From Galbitalea sp036271795 (GTDB taxonomy: Bacteria > Actinomycetota > Actinomycetes > Actinomycetales > Microbacteriaceae), in NCBI GenBank assembly GCA_036271795.1, contig DATAZY010000104.1, positions 1 through 55,144 of the forward strand: a stretch of DNA of 55,144 nucleotides, in the 5' to 3' direction. The notes beneath the pieces were generated by a model. It ran no database searches. It was not told the DNA's origin and saw nothing but the letters and a program-made list of their open reading frames with translations. Each line of letters begins with the position of its first letter. The stretch's first letter is position 1. Below, piece by piece: positions 48,331 through 55,144 of the stretch. A program made the position numbers and the translations under genes.

Positions 48331-49536
48331 ATGCAGGGCCAAACACAGCATGTTGGCCTGCTGGCGGTGAACCGCGCGTTTAGTCGATTCGCCCACGTCA
48401 CCGGATACGCCTGCCTCTGCGGAGCCATCCTGGAAGTAATCGGCTACCAGGCGGATGCGCCGTCCGCCCTGATCTGGCCGGTGCTTCTTCTCCTTGCGAC
48501 AACTCTCGCCCTGCTGGTCTTTCTGGATCGCTGGCGCACGGGTCCCTACTCCGTTCTGTTCCTCATTGTTGGTGGAGTGAGCCAGTACTGGCTCTCGGTT
48601 TCGCTTCTTGCTGCGTTCCCCTCGGTGCGAATGAGCCACACGCTCATCCTTTCTCTCGTTTCGGTGTCGCTGGTCCTGGTCTGCGGTCCCGGCTTCGTCC
48701 CGAGTTCGACAATCATCTGGGGAACCGTGGGATTCGCGATCGGACAGGCCGCCTCCGTCGCGGCGGCGTTGACGACCGGTTCTCCGTTCCGGGTGGATGC
48801 GATCGCCATCGTGGTCGAGGTCGGCCTGGTCCTGGTCGAACTTACCGACGCGGTGACCCGAAGTCGGAGACTTGCGGTGCGGCCAGAGCTCGATCGCGCC
48901 GTCATCGACGACGAGCTGTCGGTGTTGCGCTATCGCACCGAGGTGAGGGCCGCGGCGCTGATGCACGATACGGTCCTCGGACATCTGTCGGCGATTGCCG
49001 CAGGGTCGGATGGGGCACTTCAGCCACGGCTAAGAAGCGAGATCGAGAAGGACCTGGCGGTACTGATCGGCGAGGAGTGGCTGAACGATCCGACACCCGC
49101 TCCGGATGACCCGTCGCGTTCTGACTGGCGCCGCAGCGCCCTGCTGTCGGCTGTGCAGGAGGCTCGAGACCTTTCCCTCACGGTGGATGTAACGGGCGAC
49201 CCGGGCGCGATCGGGCGCCTCACCGCCGAGCGGGACGTCGCGGTCGGGCTCGCCGCAAAACAGTGCCTGGTGAATGTCCTTCGGCACGCGCAGGTCGATC
49301 GCGCGGAAGTCGTCGTCATCGGTTCGCGCACGGATGTTTCGATCATGGTAATCGACGCGGGCCGAGGATTCTCGGAACAGCTGGTCGCATCCGACCGTCT
49401 GGGGCTTCGGCAGTCGGTTCGCCGCAGGATCGAGAACGTTGGCGGCGAAGTTCAGCTCTGGTCGACGCCGGGTCGTGGAACGTCGGTGCTGATTCGGGTA
49501 CCCGCCGAGAGCGCAGTCGGGAGCTCGAATGAGTGA
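48331..49536 (+). CDS. Membrane sensor, histidine-kinase-like (sensor A)
   Basis: From ATG 48331 (AAGGAG 8 bp upstream) the protein has 401 residues: about six membrane helices in the first 175 residues, a short helical region with M-H-D-T-V-L-G-H-L in place of a classical H-box, and a GHKL ATPase-like domain (C-L-V-N-V-L-R-H-A with the N-box, D-A-G-R-G-F, G-L-R-Q-S-V). This is the NarL-type (HisKA_3-like) pattern. The end overlaps the start of sensor B, and a LuxR-type regulator follows. Confidence 0.85.
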   Translation: MQGQTQHVGLLAVNRAFSRFAHVTGYACLCGAILEVIGYQADAPSALIWPVLLLLATTLALLVFLDRWRTGPYSVLFLIVGGVSQYWLSVSLLAAFPSVRMSHTLILSLVSVSLVLVCGPGFVPSSTIIWGTVGFAIGQAASVAAALTTGSPFRVDAIAIVVEVGLVLVELTDAVTRSRRLAVRPELDRAVIDDELSVLRYRTEVRAAALMHDTVLGHLSAIAAGSDGALQPRLRSEIEKDLAVLIGEEWLNDPTPAPDDPSRSDWRRSALLSAVQEARDLSLTVDVTGDPGAIGRLTAERDVAVGLAAKQCLVNVLRHAQVDRAEVVVIGSRTDVSIMVIDAGRGFSEQLVASDRLGLRQSVRRRIENVGGEVQLWSTPGRGTSVLIRVPAESAVGSSNE

Positions 49537-50692
49537 AACTGGCCTGTCATACCAGCAGCTCGATCCCGTCGGCAGCTACGGGTCGAGGCCGATCACACTG
49601 GTCATCTCGCTGGGGATCGTCGCGCTGGCCGCGGGCGCCACGACGCTGAGCTGGTCGGTGGTCACCGAGCCGGTCGCGGCGTTTCTGGCGATTGTTGCGA
49701 CGTCGATTTCCGCACTCGGGATGACGTTCTGGTCGAGTCCGCTTCGGGCACCGTTCCGATGGTCGGGTTTTCTCATTGTCATCATTTCCGCCGGGCTGAG
49801 CCTGGTCCTGTGTTCCCTGTCCACCTGGAACTCATCGACCGATCTGGTCGAGGAGTGGGCGCCCATCACCGTCGGCCTCATCCTCGTGCAGCTCAGTTCC
49901 TACCGTCCGTCGCGCGAGCTGATCGCCGCGACCATCCTCGGCGGGATCCTCACCGGATTCATGGCGGTGCTGCATCCGAGTTCTGGCAGTTTCAGCCTTC
50001 CGCCGCTTGTGCGGGTACTGGATGCCGCGCTGCCGCTCGTCGCGCTCGGCGCGGGTGCGACGGCCTACTCCTCGGTGATGGTCCGCTCGCTTGGGCAGTG
50101 GTACGCGCGATCCGGCATCACCGAGCGGGCCGTCAGTCCGGCAATGAAGGATCGCGTTGTTCGTTCCGTTCACGACGACCGGGTCAGCATCCTGAACCAT
50201 ACGGTTGTGCCCTTCCTGACCGAAATGCTCGAGCGAGGCGATGTCACGGACGACGATCGGTCGCGAGCGCGTTCGATCGCGAGCACTATCCGGTCGGCCA
50301 TGGTCGCCGATGTCGATCGCAGCTGGCTCGACTCGATCATGGATCACCTGGCCGAGGATCGCCCCGACTCGGACGTTCCGGGTTCCGAAGTCGTGCAGGA
50401 CCCGTATCGAGCGGCTTCCGGCATGACGACGGAACAGCGAATCGTCGTTCGCGCGGTCATCGTTGCGTTGTTCGACCATCCCGGCTTCGATTCGGATGGA
50501 TTCGCGATCCTCATTTCCCGCTCGGGTTCCGCGGCTGTTGTCACGCTGACCGCGAAACTGGATGACGACGAGTCCGTCACTCGCTCGGGACTCGCCCCGT
50601 ATTTTGCTGTCCTGCGAATCGCATTCGGCGACCTGCAGCTCACCTTCCAACGACCAGTGCTGACACTAAGGTTTTCCTATGACCACAAGTGA
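49529..50692 (+). CDS. Degenerate membrane sensor (sensor B)
   Basis: The 387-residue protein has about six membrane helices (first 190 residues) and a helical segment V-R-S-V-H-D-D-R-V-S-I-L-N-H that parallels the histidine motif of sensor A. The C-terminal domain keeps the ATPase-like length but lacks a recognisable N-box and the D-x-G-x-G motif, so it is probably a pseudokinase. It overlaps sensor A by 8 bp and the regulator start by 14 bp. A heteromeric receptor of A and B is a reasonable inference. Confidence 0.75.
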   Translation: MSETGLSYQQLDPVGSYGSRPITLVISLGIVALAAGATTLSWSVVTEPVAAFLAIVATSISALGMTFWSSPLRAPFRWSGFLIVIISAGLSLVLCSLSTWNSSTDLVEEWAPITVGLILVQLSSYRPSRELIAATILGGILTGFMAVLHPSSGSFSLPPLVRVLDAALPLVALGAGATAYSSVMVRSLGQWYARSGITERAVSPAMKDRVVRSVHDDRVSILNHTVVPFLTEMLERGDVTDDDRSRARSIASTIRSAMVADVDRSWLDSIMDHLAEDRPDSDVPGSEVVQDPYRAASGMTTEQRIVVRAVIVALFDHPGFDSDGFAILISRSGSAAVVTLTAKLDDDESVTRSGLAPYFAVLRIAFGDLQLTFQRPVLTLRFSYDHK

Positions 50693-51371
50693 CGTAGTCG
50701 ATTCTTCGTCGCTACCCGAGGGTGCGGCGGTGCCGAGTGTGCGACTGGCCCTGCTCGACGACCACGAGGTTCTGCTCGACAGCCTCAGCAGCTGGATCGA
50801 ATCGAACGCCCCCGACTTCGATCTCGTGTTGAGTGCGAGCACCTGGCTGCAGCTCGTGCACAGCGACAAATTTCCGACCGACCTGGTGTTCATTGACTTT
50901 CAGTTGAAAGAACCTGTCTCGATCGAAGCCAGGGTGCGGACATGTCGCGCGGCCGGAGCGAAAGTCATCGTGCTGTCGAGTCTTGACTCGCAGGAGTCCC
51001 GCGACCGCGCCATGGCGGCCGGGGCGGCCGCGTTTCTCACCAAGTCGCTCTCGATGCGCGAGGTCATGGACACGGCACGACGCGTCATGGGTGTCGAGCG
51101 CAATGCCAGTATCCCGCTCGACCGCAGGCCACCGGCCGACGACTCGATCGAGAAGTCGCGCCCGAAGCTCAGCGCGGGCGAGATCGACGCACTCAAGCTT
51201 TACGTCGCCGGCTACAGCACGGAAGAGGTCGCAGCTCATCTGAACGTGCGATACGAAACGGCAAAGACCTACCTCAGGCGCGTTCGCGAGAAGTATGCGA
51301 AAGTAAATCGACCGGCCGGAAAGAAGGCCGATCTCATTCGGCGCGCGGCGGAAGATGGGTACCTGCACTAG
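50679..51371 (+). CDS. LuxR/NarL-family response regulator
   Basis: The 230-residue protein has a receiver domain (L-L-D-D-H-E-V-L-L, phospho-acceptor in V-F-I-D-F-Q, conserved Lys in F-L-T-K-S). Its C-terminal LuxR-type HTH reads L-S-A-G-E-I-D-A-L-K-L-Y-V-A-G-Y-S-T-E-E-V-A then Y-E-T-A-K-T-Y-L-R-R-V-R-E-K-Y. It is the output of the two-sensor operon. Its stop shares a base with the tdk start. Confidence 0.9.
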   Translation: MTTSDVVDSSSLPEGAAVPSVRLALLDDHEVLLDSLSSWIESNAPDFDLVLSASTWLQLVHSDKFPTDLVFIDFQLKEPVSIEARVRTCRAAGAKVIVLSSLDSQESRDRAMAAGAAAFLTKSLSMREVMDTARRVMGVERNASIPLDRRPPADDSIEKSRPKLSAGEIDALKLYVAGYSTEEVAAHLNVRYETAKTYLRRVREKYAKVNRPAGKKADLIRRAAEDGYLH

Positions 51372-52036
51372 TGTCAAAGCTTTATTTTCGTCACGGGGCG
51401 ATGAACAGCGGCAAGAGTACCGCGCTCCTCCAGGCGGCGTTCAACTATGAGGAGCGCGGCCAGCAGGTTCTGGTCGCGAAGCCGCAGATCGACACCAAGG
51501 GCGAGTCGTTCATTGTTTCGCGGCTGGGAGTCCAGCGGCCGGTCGATTTCACTGTCGCGCCAGACGAGGACATCTATCGTGCATTCGCGACCCACCGCGA
51601 GCGAGTGTTGCGCGACTTCGAGGTCGATGTGAGTTGCCTGCTGGTCGACGAGGCGCAGTTCCTCACTGAGGGTCAGGTGGATGACCTGCTGCGGATCGCC
51701 ATTCTGGAGGATGTTCCTGTGCTCGCCTACGGCATCCGCACCGATTTCCAGACGGTCGCGTTTCCGGGGAGCCGTCGTCTTCTGGAAATTGCTCATTCAC
51801 TCGAGGAACTCAAGACCATCTGCCGTTGCGGGCGCAAGGCCATGTTCAACGCGCGCCTCGTGGACGGGGTATTCGTCTTCGACGGTGACCAGGTCGCCAT
51901 TGACCAAGGTCACGTGACCTATGAGTCGCTCTGCGGTGCCTGCTATCTCGAGGAGAGCGGCGGCATCCTGAACAACGGATGGCGCCCCAAAGTGGACTTC
52001 AGCTACACCGGCGGCCCGGACCCCGATTTCAGCTAG
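51371..52036 (+). CDS. tdk: Thymidine kinase
   Basis: The 221-residue protein has P-loop G-A-M-N-S-G-K-S-T, L-L-V-D-E-A-Q-F-L, the G-I-R-T-D-F segment and zinc-binding cysteines (C-R-C-G...C-G-A-C), which define type II thymidine kinase. It phosphorylates thymidine in nucleoside salvage. GTG 51371 overlaps the regulator stop, so tdk is read from the sensor operon or a promoter within it. Confidence 0.95.
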   Translation: MSKLYFRHGAMNSGKSTALLQAAFNYEERGQQVLVAKPQIDTKGESFIVSRLGVQRPVDFTVAPDEDIYRAFATHRERVLRDFEVDVSCLLVDEAQFLTEGQVDDLLRIAILEDVPVLAYGIRTDFQTVAFPGSRRLLEIAHSLEELKTICRCGRKAMFNARLVDGVFVFDGDQVAIDQGHVTYESLCGACYLEESGGILNNGWRPKVDFSYTGGPDPDFS

Positions 52037-52038
52037 CG

Positions 52039-52746
52039 ATGGACGCGCAACAACTCGAGAATCGGTTTGCCCGACTGTCCACAGCGCACATCGCAGACGG
52101 ATGCGTTCGAGTCGGCGTCGACGTGCGGTGCGCACCAGCGGCGCTCCAGGGACTTGCCCGTGGCATGCGACTGGTCGGTCGCGCTCTTCCCGCTCAGCAC
52201 GTCGGCAGCGTCGATGTCTTCCTCGAGGCGTTCGAGCAGGCGGAGCCCGGGGACATCCTCGTCGTCGACAACGGCGGACGGCTCGAAGAGAGCTGCGTCG
52301 GCGACCTGGTGACCATCGAGGCGAAGGGCGCCGGGCTTTCTGGCATCCTGATCTGGGGCCTCCGTCGCGACACCGTGGACATCCTGGTGATCGACCTTCC
52401 GGTGTTCAGCCTTGGAACCATCCCGACCGGGCCTCTGAGTGTTGCGACTCGTCCGTCTGGGGCCCTCGCGACAGCGAAAGTTGGCGACTGGACGATAACC
52501 AGGGATGACGTCGTCTTCGGCGACGAGGATGGCATACTCTTTGTTCCCGCCGATCGTGTCGACGAAGTGGTCGCGACGGCCGAGATCATTCGGGACACGG
52601 AGCGATCCCAGGCGGCGAAGGTCGCCGCGGGTGACACGCTTCGAGTCCAGATGAAGTTTGCCGACTACCTTGCGGCTCGGGAACTTGATCCAGAGCTCAC
52701 CTTCCGCGATCACCTGCGCGCGGTCGGCGGAGCGATCGAGGTTTAG
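52039..52746 (+). CDS. RraA-like family protein (HMG/CHA aldolase-like)
   Basis: From ATG 52039 the protein has 235 residues with the RraA-like fold: T-A-H-I-A-D-G-C, G-D-I-L-V-V-D-N-G-G near residue 70, G-D-L-V-T-I-E-A-K-G-A-G-L-S-G, and V-F-G-D-E-D-G-I-L-F-V-P. Relatives are either RNase E regulators or class II aldolases (4-hydroxy-4-methyl-2-oxoglutarate type); the G-G...R-D motif of the aldolases is partly present (G-L-R-R-D). It lies 2 bp behind tdk. Confidence 0.82.
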   Translation: MDAQQLENRFARLSTAHIADGCVRVGVDVRCAPAALQGLARGMRLVGRALPAQHVGSVDVFLEAFEQAEPGDILVVDNGGRLEESCVGDLVTIEAKGAGLSGILIWGLRRDTVDILVIDLPVFSLGTIPTGPLSVATRPSGALATAKVGDWTITRDDVVFGDEDGILFVPADRVDEVVATAEIIRDTERSQAAKVAAGDTLRVQMKFADYLAARELDPELTFRDHLRAVGGAIEV

Positions 52747-52757
52747 CTCCAAGAAAT

Positions 52758-52822
52758 GCCGTGAGGTGAGGCATATCGACACTCCTCGCTCTTGCGAGGG
52801 TCGATATGCCTCACCTCACGGC
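52758..52822. repeat. Long perfect hairpin after the RraA-like gene
   Basis: Arms 52758-52780 and 52800-52822 are 23 bp and perfectly complementary. The loop holds a second stem CCTCGC/GCGAGG (52784-52789 and 52794-52799) with a TCTT tetraloop, so the whole is a 29-bp rod with a 3-nt bulge; GAAAT/ATTTC adds five more pairs outside. It may terminate transcription from both the RraA-like gene and the opposing tRNA-Pro, but it is far longer than a usual terminator and has no T-run. Confidence 0.85.
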
Positions 52823-52841
52823 GATTTCAACAAACACAGTG

Positions 52842-52915
<74 letters not shown>

Positions 52916-52964
52916 ATTGCCTCATCCAACCGCGCCTTTGAGAGCGCAGTGCGAATGAACCTCG

Positions 52965-53945
52965 TCAAGAATAGCCGATATCGCCGGGTGTCTGGTCCGA
53001 AGCAGTGAGAGTCACCAGTACGGCCTCCGGCGGGCACGCGAACCGCACCGGCGCGTAGATCGAGGTGCCGATTCCCGCTGACACGTTGAGCCATGCCGAC
53101 CGCCCGGCATGACTCCAGGTACTGAGCCCCTGCGCCTGGCGGCGGGGGATGTCGCAATTAGTAACGAGCGCGGGCAGCCCCGGGATGCGCACTTGGCCGC
53201 CGTGGGTGTGCCCCGCGAAGATCGCACTGGCGCCATAGGTGACGAAAGCGTCGAGAACGCGCCGGTAGGGGGCATGCGTCACGCCAATGGTGACGGATCC
53301 GAGGTCATCCGTTTCCTCGTCCTCCCGAAGCTCATCGATTTCGCCGGGCAACAAGTCGAGTCGATCCCAGTGACGATGGGCATCGTTGACCCCGAAGAAT
53401 TCGACTCTGGTGCCGGCGATGGTTAGTGCGCCTGCGGCGTTGTTGAGACCCATCCAGCCGAGCTCGGATTCGAAGAACGACTCCAGGGCATCCGTATCGA
53501 GATTGGCGGGCGTGTACTCGCGTTTCTTCGACGGCGAAAAGTAGCTCAGCGGGTTCTTGAACACCGGTCCGAAGTAGTCGTTCGAACCGTTGACGAAGAC
53601 GCCGGGGATGCCCGCAAACGGCTCGAATGCGCGCCGAATGCCCTCGAGTCCGTCGACATGCCCGAGGTTGTCTCCCGTGTCGATGATGAGGTTGGGTTCG
53701 AGATCCGCGAGCGCTCGTATCCAATCCTGTTTGGCGACCTGCCACGGTGCCATGTGCGCGTCGGACAGGTGCAGGACGCGCAGGGCTGCAGCTCCGGGCT
53801 GCAGGATAGGCAGGAACTCGCGTCGAACGGTGAACCGGTTGCGCTCGATGAGGCTGCCCCAGGCAAAAGCGGCAGCGCCAGCGGCTGCCACCGCGCCGAC
53901 GGCGGTGGCAGTACTGGAGGCGGCCCGTCCCCGGGCTACGGACAC
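52965..53945 (-). CDS. Metallophosphoesterase, membrane-anchored
   Basis: From GTG 53945 the protein has 326 residues with an N-terminal hydrophobic stretch (A-V-G-A-V-A-A-A-G-A-A-A-F-A-W) and calcineurin-like phosphoesterase motifs: L-H-L-S-D-A-H (D-x-H), D-T-G-D-N-L (G-D), G-S-N-D-Y in the usual G-N-H-D position (Ser-Asn-Asp), and F-A-G-H-T-H-G-G. The GNHD variant reads G-S-N-D. The start overlaps the penicillin-binding protein stop by about 10 bp, so it is coupled to it. Substrate unknown, possibly an envelope phosphate ester. Confidence 0.88.
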   Translation of the reverse strand: MSVARGRAASSTATAVGAVAAAGAAAFAWGSLIERNRFTVRREFLPILQPGAAALRVLHLSDAHMAPWQVAKQDWIRALADLEPNLIIDTGDNLGHVDGLEGIRRAFEPFAGIPGVFVNGSNDYFGPVFKNPLSYFSPSKKREYTPANLDTDALESFFESELGWMGLNNAAGALTIAGTRVEFFGVNDAHRHWDRLDLLPGEIDELREDEETDDLGSVTIGVTHAPYRRVLDAFVTYGASAIFAGHTHGGQVRIPGLPALVTNCDIPRRQAQGLSTWSHAGRSAWLNVSAGIGTSIYAPVRFACPPEAVLVTLTASDQTPGDIGYS

Positions 53946-55144
53946 GTCAGTTGATGGACAGTCAACGCGATAACGGTTGAACCGGGGCCCTGCCATCCGG
54001 CGATCGGATCGCTGGAAACGACCTTGCCGGGACCCGGCGACTCTGACGGATCCACGACACAGTTCTCCGATGGCGTCACGAAGCCGACGGCCTGAATTTC
54101 CATACTCGCGTCGTGGAAGGACTTGCCAACCAGGTCATTCGGCACGGTTTTGGCAAGCGACCCGTCACTCACGTAGATCGTGACATCGTAGCCCTGAGAG
54201 AGCTTGGAGCCCGCCGGAGGATCGGTGTAAGCGACCGTTCCCTCGGGTTGGGCGGACGGGACCTCATTGGCCGGTGCGGGAGCAATGGTGAAGCCCAACG
54301 TCGTCAGCTGAGCGGTTGCGGATGTGACCGTCTGACCAGCGAAGTCGGGCAGTGGCTTGGTGGAGCCGTTCAGGTACTGGGCCGGCGCGGTCGGGAAGGT
54401 GCCTCCCGGGTACTCCGCATTGATCGCGGTCATTGTCTGCTTGAAAATGCAGTTTCGGAGGGTCGCTACCTGGTTTGCGGTTCCCGGGCACGCCTTGGGA
54501 GGGCGCGTCTTGCGAGTGGCAACCTGACCGGTCGCGTTTCCCACCCAGACCGCCGTCGAGACCTTGGTGCTCGAGCCAACCGTCCAGGTCTGCCAGGAGT
54601 TGTTCGTCGTACCTGTCTTACCGAGGATCGAGACGCCGACCGGCTTTGCCGCGCCCGCTGTGCCACCGCTGAACACGCCCTCCATGGCGAAACCAACCGC
54701 GGCGTCGATTTGCGGGTCCAGCGCTCTCGAACATGTCTGGGGTTGCCCTGCGAGTTTCTTGCCAGCGGGCGACACGACCGAGTCGATGGCGATCGGTTCG
54801 CAGAAGACGCCACCGTTGGCAATTCCGGCATAGGCCGCCGCCATCGTGAGGGGGGCGACCGAGTTGGTCCCCAGGATGGCGGACGGCTGCTGTTGCAACG
54901 GAAGGAATCCATTGCCCTGCGTGTGTCCCTGATGCACACCGAATGCCTCGGCATCCTTCATCGTTGCGCACTGGTCCAGCAGCTTTCCCATATTGAGGAA
55001 GACACCGTTGACGGACTCGGCCGTCGCCTTCAGAACCGTAAATGGCCCCTTCTCACCCTCGTCATTCGTGTACTTGCCGTACACGCCGCCGAAGCCGCCG
55101 GGTACACAGGAGTCTTTGAAGTCGGCGAGATCCAGGTTCGGGTT
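53936..55144 (-). CDS. Penicillin-binding protein with PASTA domains, C-terminal part
   Basis: The frame is open to the right edge of the window, so the gene starts beyond it. Visible are the end of a transpeptidase domain (S-V-A-P-L-T-M-A-A-A-Y-A-G-I-A-N-G-G and the K-T-G-T-T-N motif, here L-G-K-T-G-T-T-N-N), a linker, and two PASTA-type repeats (L-P-D-F-A-G-Q-T-V-T-S-A and V-P-N-D-L-V-G-K-S-F-H-D-A). This is the C-terminus of a class A (transglycosylase/transpeptidase) enzyme of peptidoglycan synthesis. Followed by the coupled metallophosphoesterase gene. Confidence 0.92.
   Translation of the reverse strand, partial: NPNLDLADFKDSCVPGGFGGVYGKYTNDEGEKGPFTVLKATAESVNGVFLNMGKLLDQCATMKDAEAFGVHQGHTQGNGFLPLQQQPSAILGTNSVAPLTMAAAYAGIANGGVFCEPIAIDSVVSPAGKKLAGQPQTCSRALDPQIDAAVGFAMEGVFSGGTAGAAKPVGVSILGKTGTTNNSWQTWTVGSSTKVSTAVWVGNATGQVATRKTRPPKACPGTANQVATLRNCIFKQTMTAINAEYPGGTFPTAPAQYLNGSTKPLPDFAGQTVTSATAQLTTLGFTIAPAPANEVPSAQPEGTVAYTDPPAGSKLSQGYDVTIYVSDGSLAKTVPNDLVGKSFHDASMEIQAVGFVTPSENCVVDPSESPGPGKVVSSDPIAGWQGPGSTVIALTVHQLTCP

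Overview
This window looks like chromosomal DNA from a high-GC actinobacterium, most likely Microbacteriaceae. The reasons are strong G/C third-position bias, frequent GTG starts with GTGA/ATGA stop-start overlaps, several promoters that imply leaderless mRNAs, an Rv2578c-type radical SAM gene with an actinobacterial SOS box, and an LAxTG-type wall anchor. All calls come from reading the sequence; no database search was run.

Layout. (1) 1-5933: sugar and redox genes (ThuA-like end fragment, ROK regulator, UPF0303/epimerase pair, saccharopine-dehydrogenase-like enzyme, Gfo/Idh/MocA oxidoreductase), then a thioredoxin-fold protein overlapping a 50-residue zinc-ribbon protein. (2) 5976-13205: an envelope module. 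A histidine kinase/response regulator pair diverges from four tandem lipoproteins built of eight C-M-R-S-H-G...F-P-D-P units, followed by a MacA-like adaptor, ABC ATPase and FtsX-type permease. Two nearly identical promoter regions drive lipoproteins 1 and 4. (3) 13253-20054: MFS transporters, VanZ-like, DUF1214/DUF1254 and other small genes, and an EmrB-type exporter divergent from a TetR gene with two matching operators. (4) 20112-21314: an in-frame fusion of a MerR/TipA-type DNA-binding half to a complete SAICAR synthetase (PurC), behind a promoter with the 19-bp spacer typical of MerR control.

(5) 21653-31384: a 9.7-kb integrated element bounded by a 26-bp repeat of the 3' end of tRNA-Ser(GGA). 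It has a tyrosine integrase, a replication-relaxation-like protein, an XRE regulator, a large stem-loop region and candidate integrase arm sites near both ends. Its cargo includes a tight three-gene operon (TIGR04255-like protein, membrane-anchored HTH protein, unknown protein with an SQSCD motif) and a zinc-ribbon/TIR protein. An ankyrin-repeat protein, a SUKH-like protein, a frameshifted DUF6924-like gene and unknown genes are also present. The three-gene operon is my best candidate for an undescribed, probably defensive, system.

(6) 31364-55144: core chromosome. It holds tRNA-Ser, pta-ackA and SRP RNA, then a signal peptidase with three alternate-signal-peptide surface proteins and one LAPTG-anchored protein. 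Next come dnaX-recR, lysC-asd, a sugar-isomerase-like gene, an SGNH hydrolase, mqo, the SOS-box radical SAM gene and an unusual two-sensor/one-regulator operon running into tdk and an RraA-like gene. The window ends with a long perfect hairpin, tRNA-Pro(CGG), a metallophosphoesterase and the C-terminal part of a PASTA-containing penicillin-binding protein.
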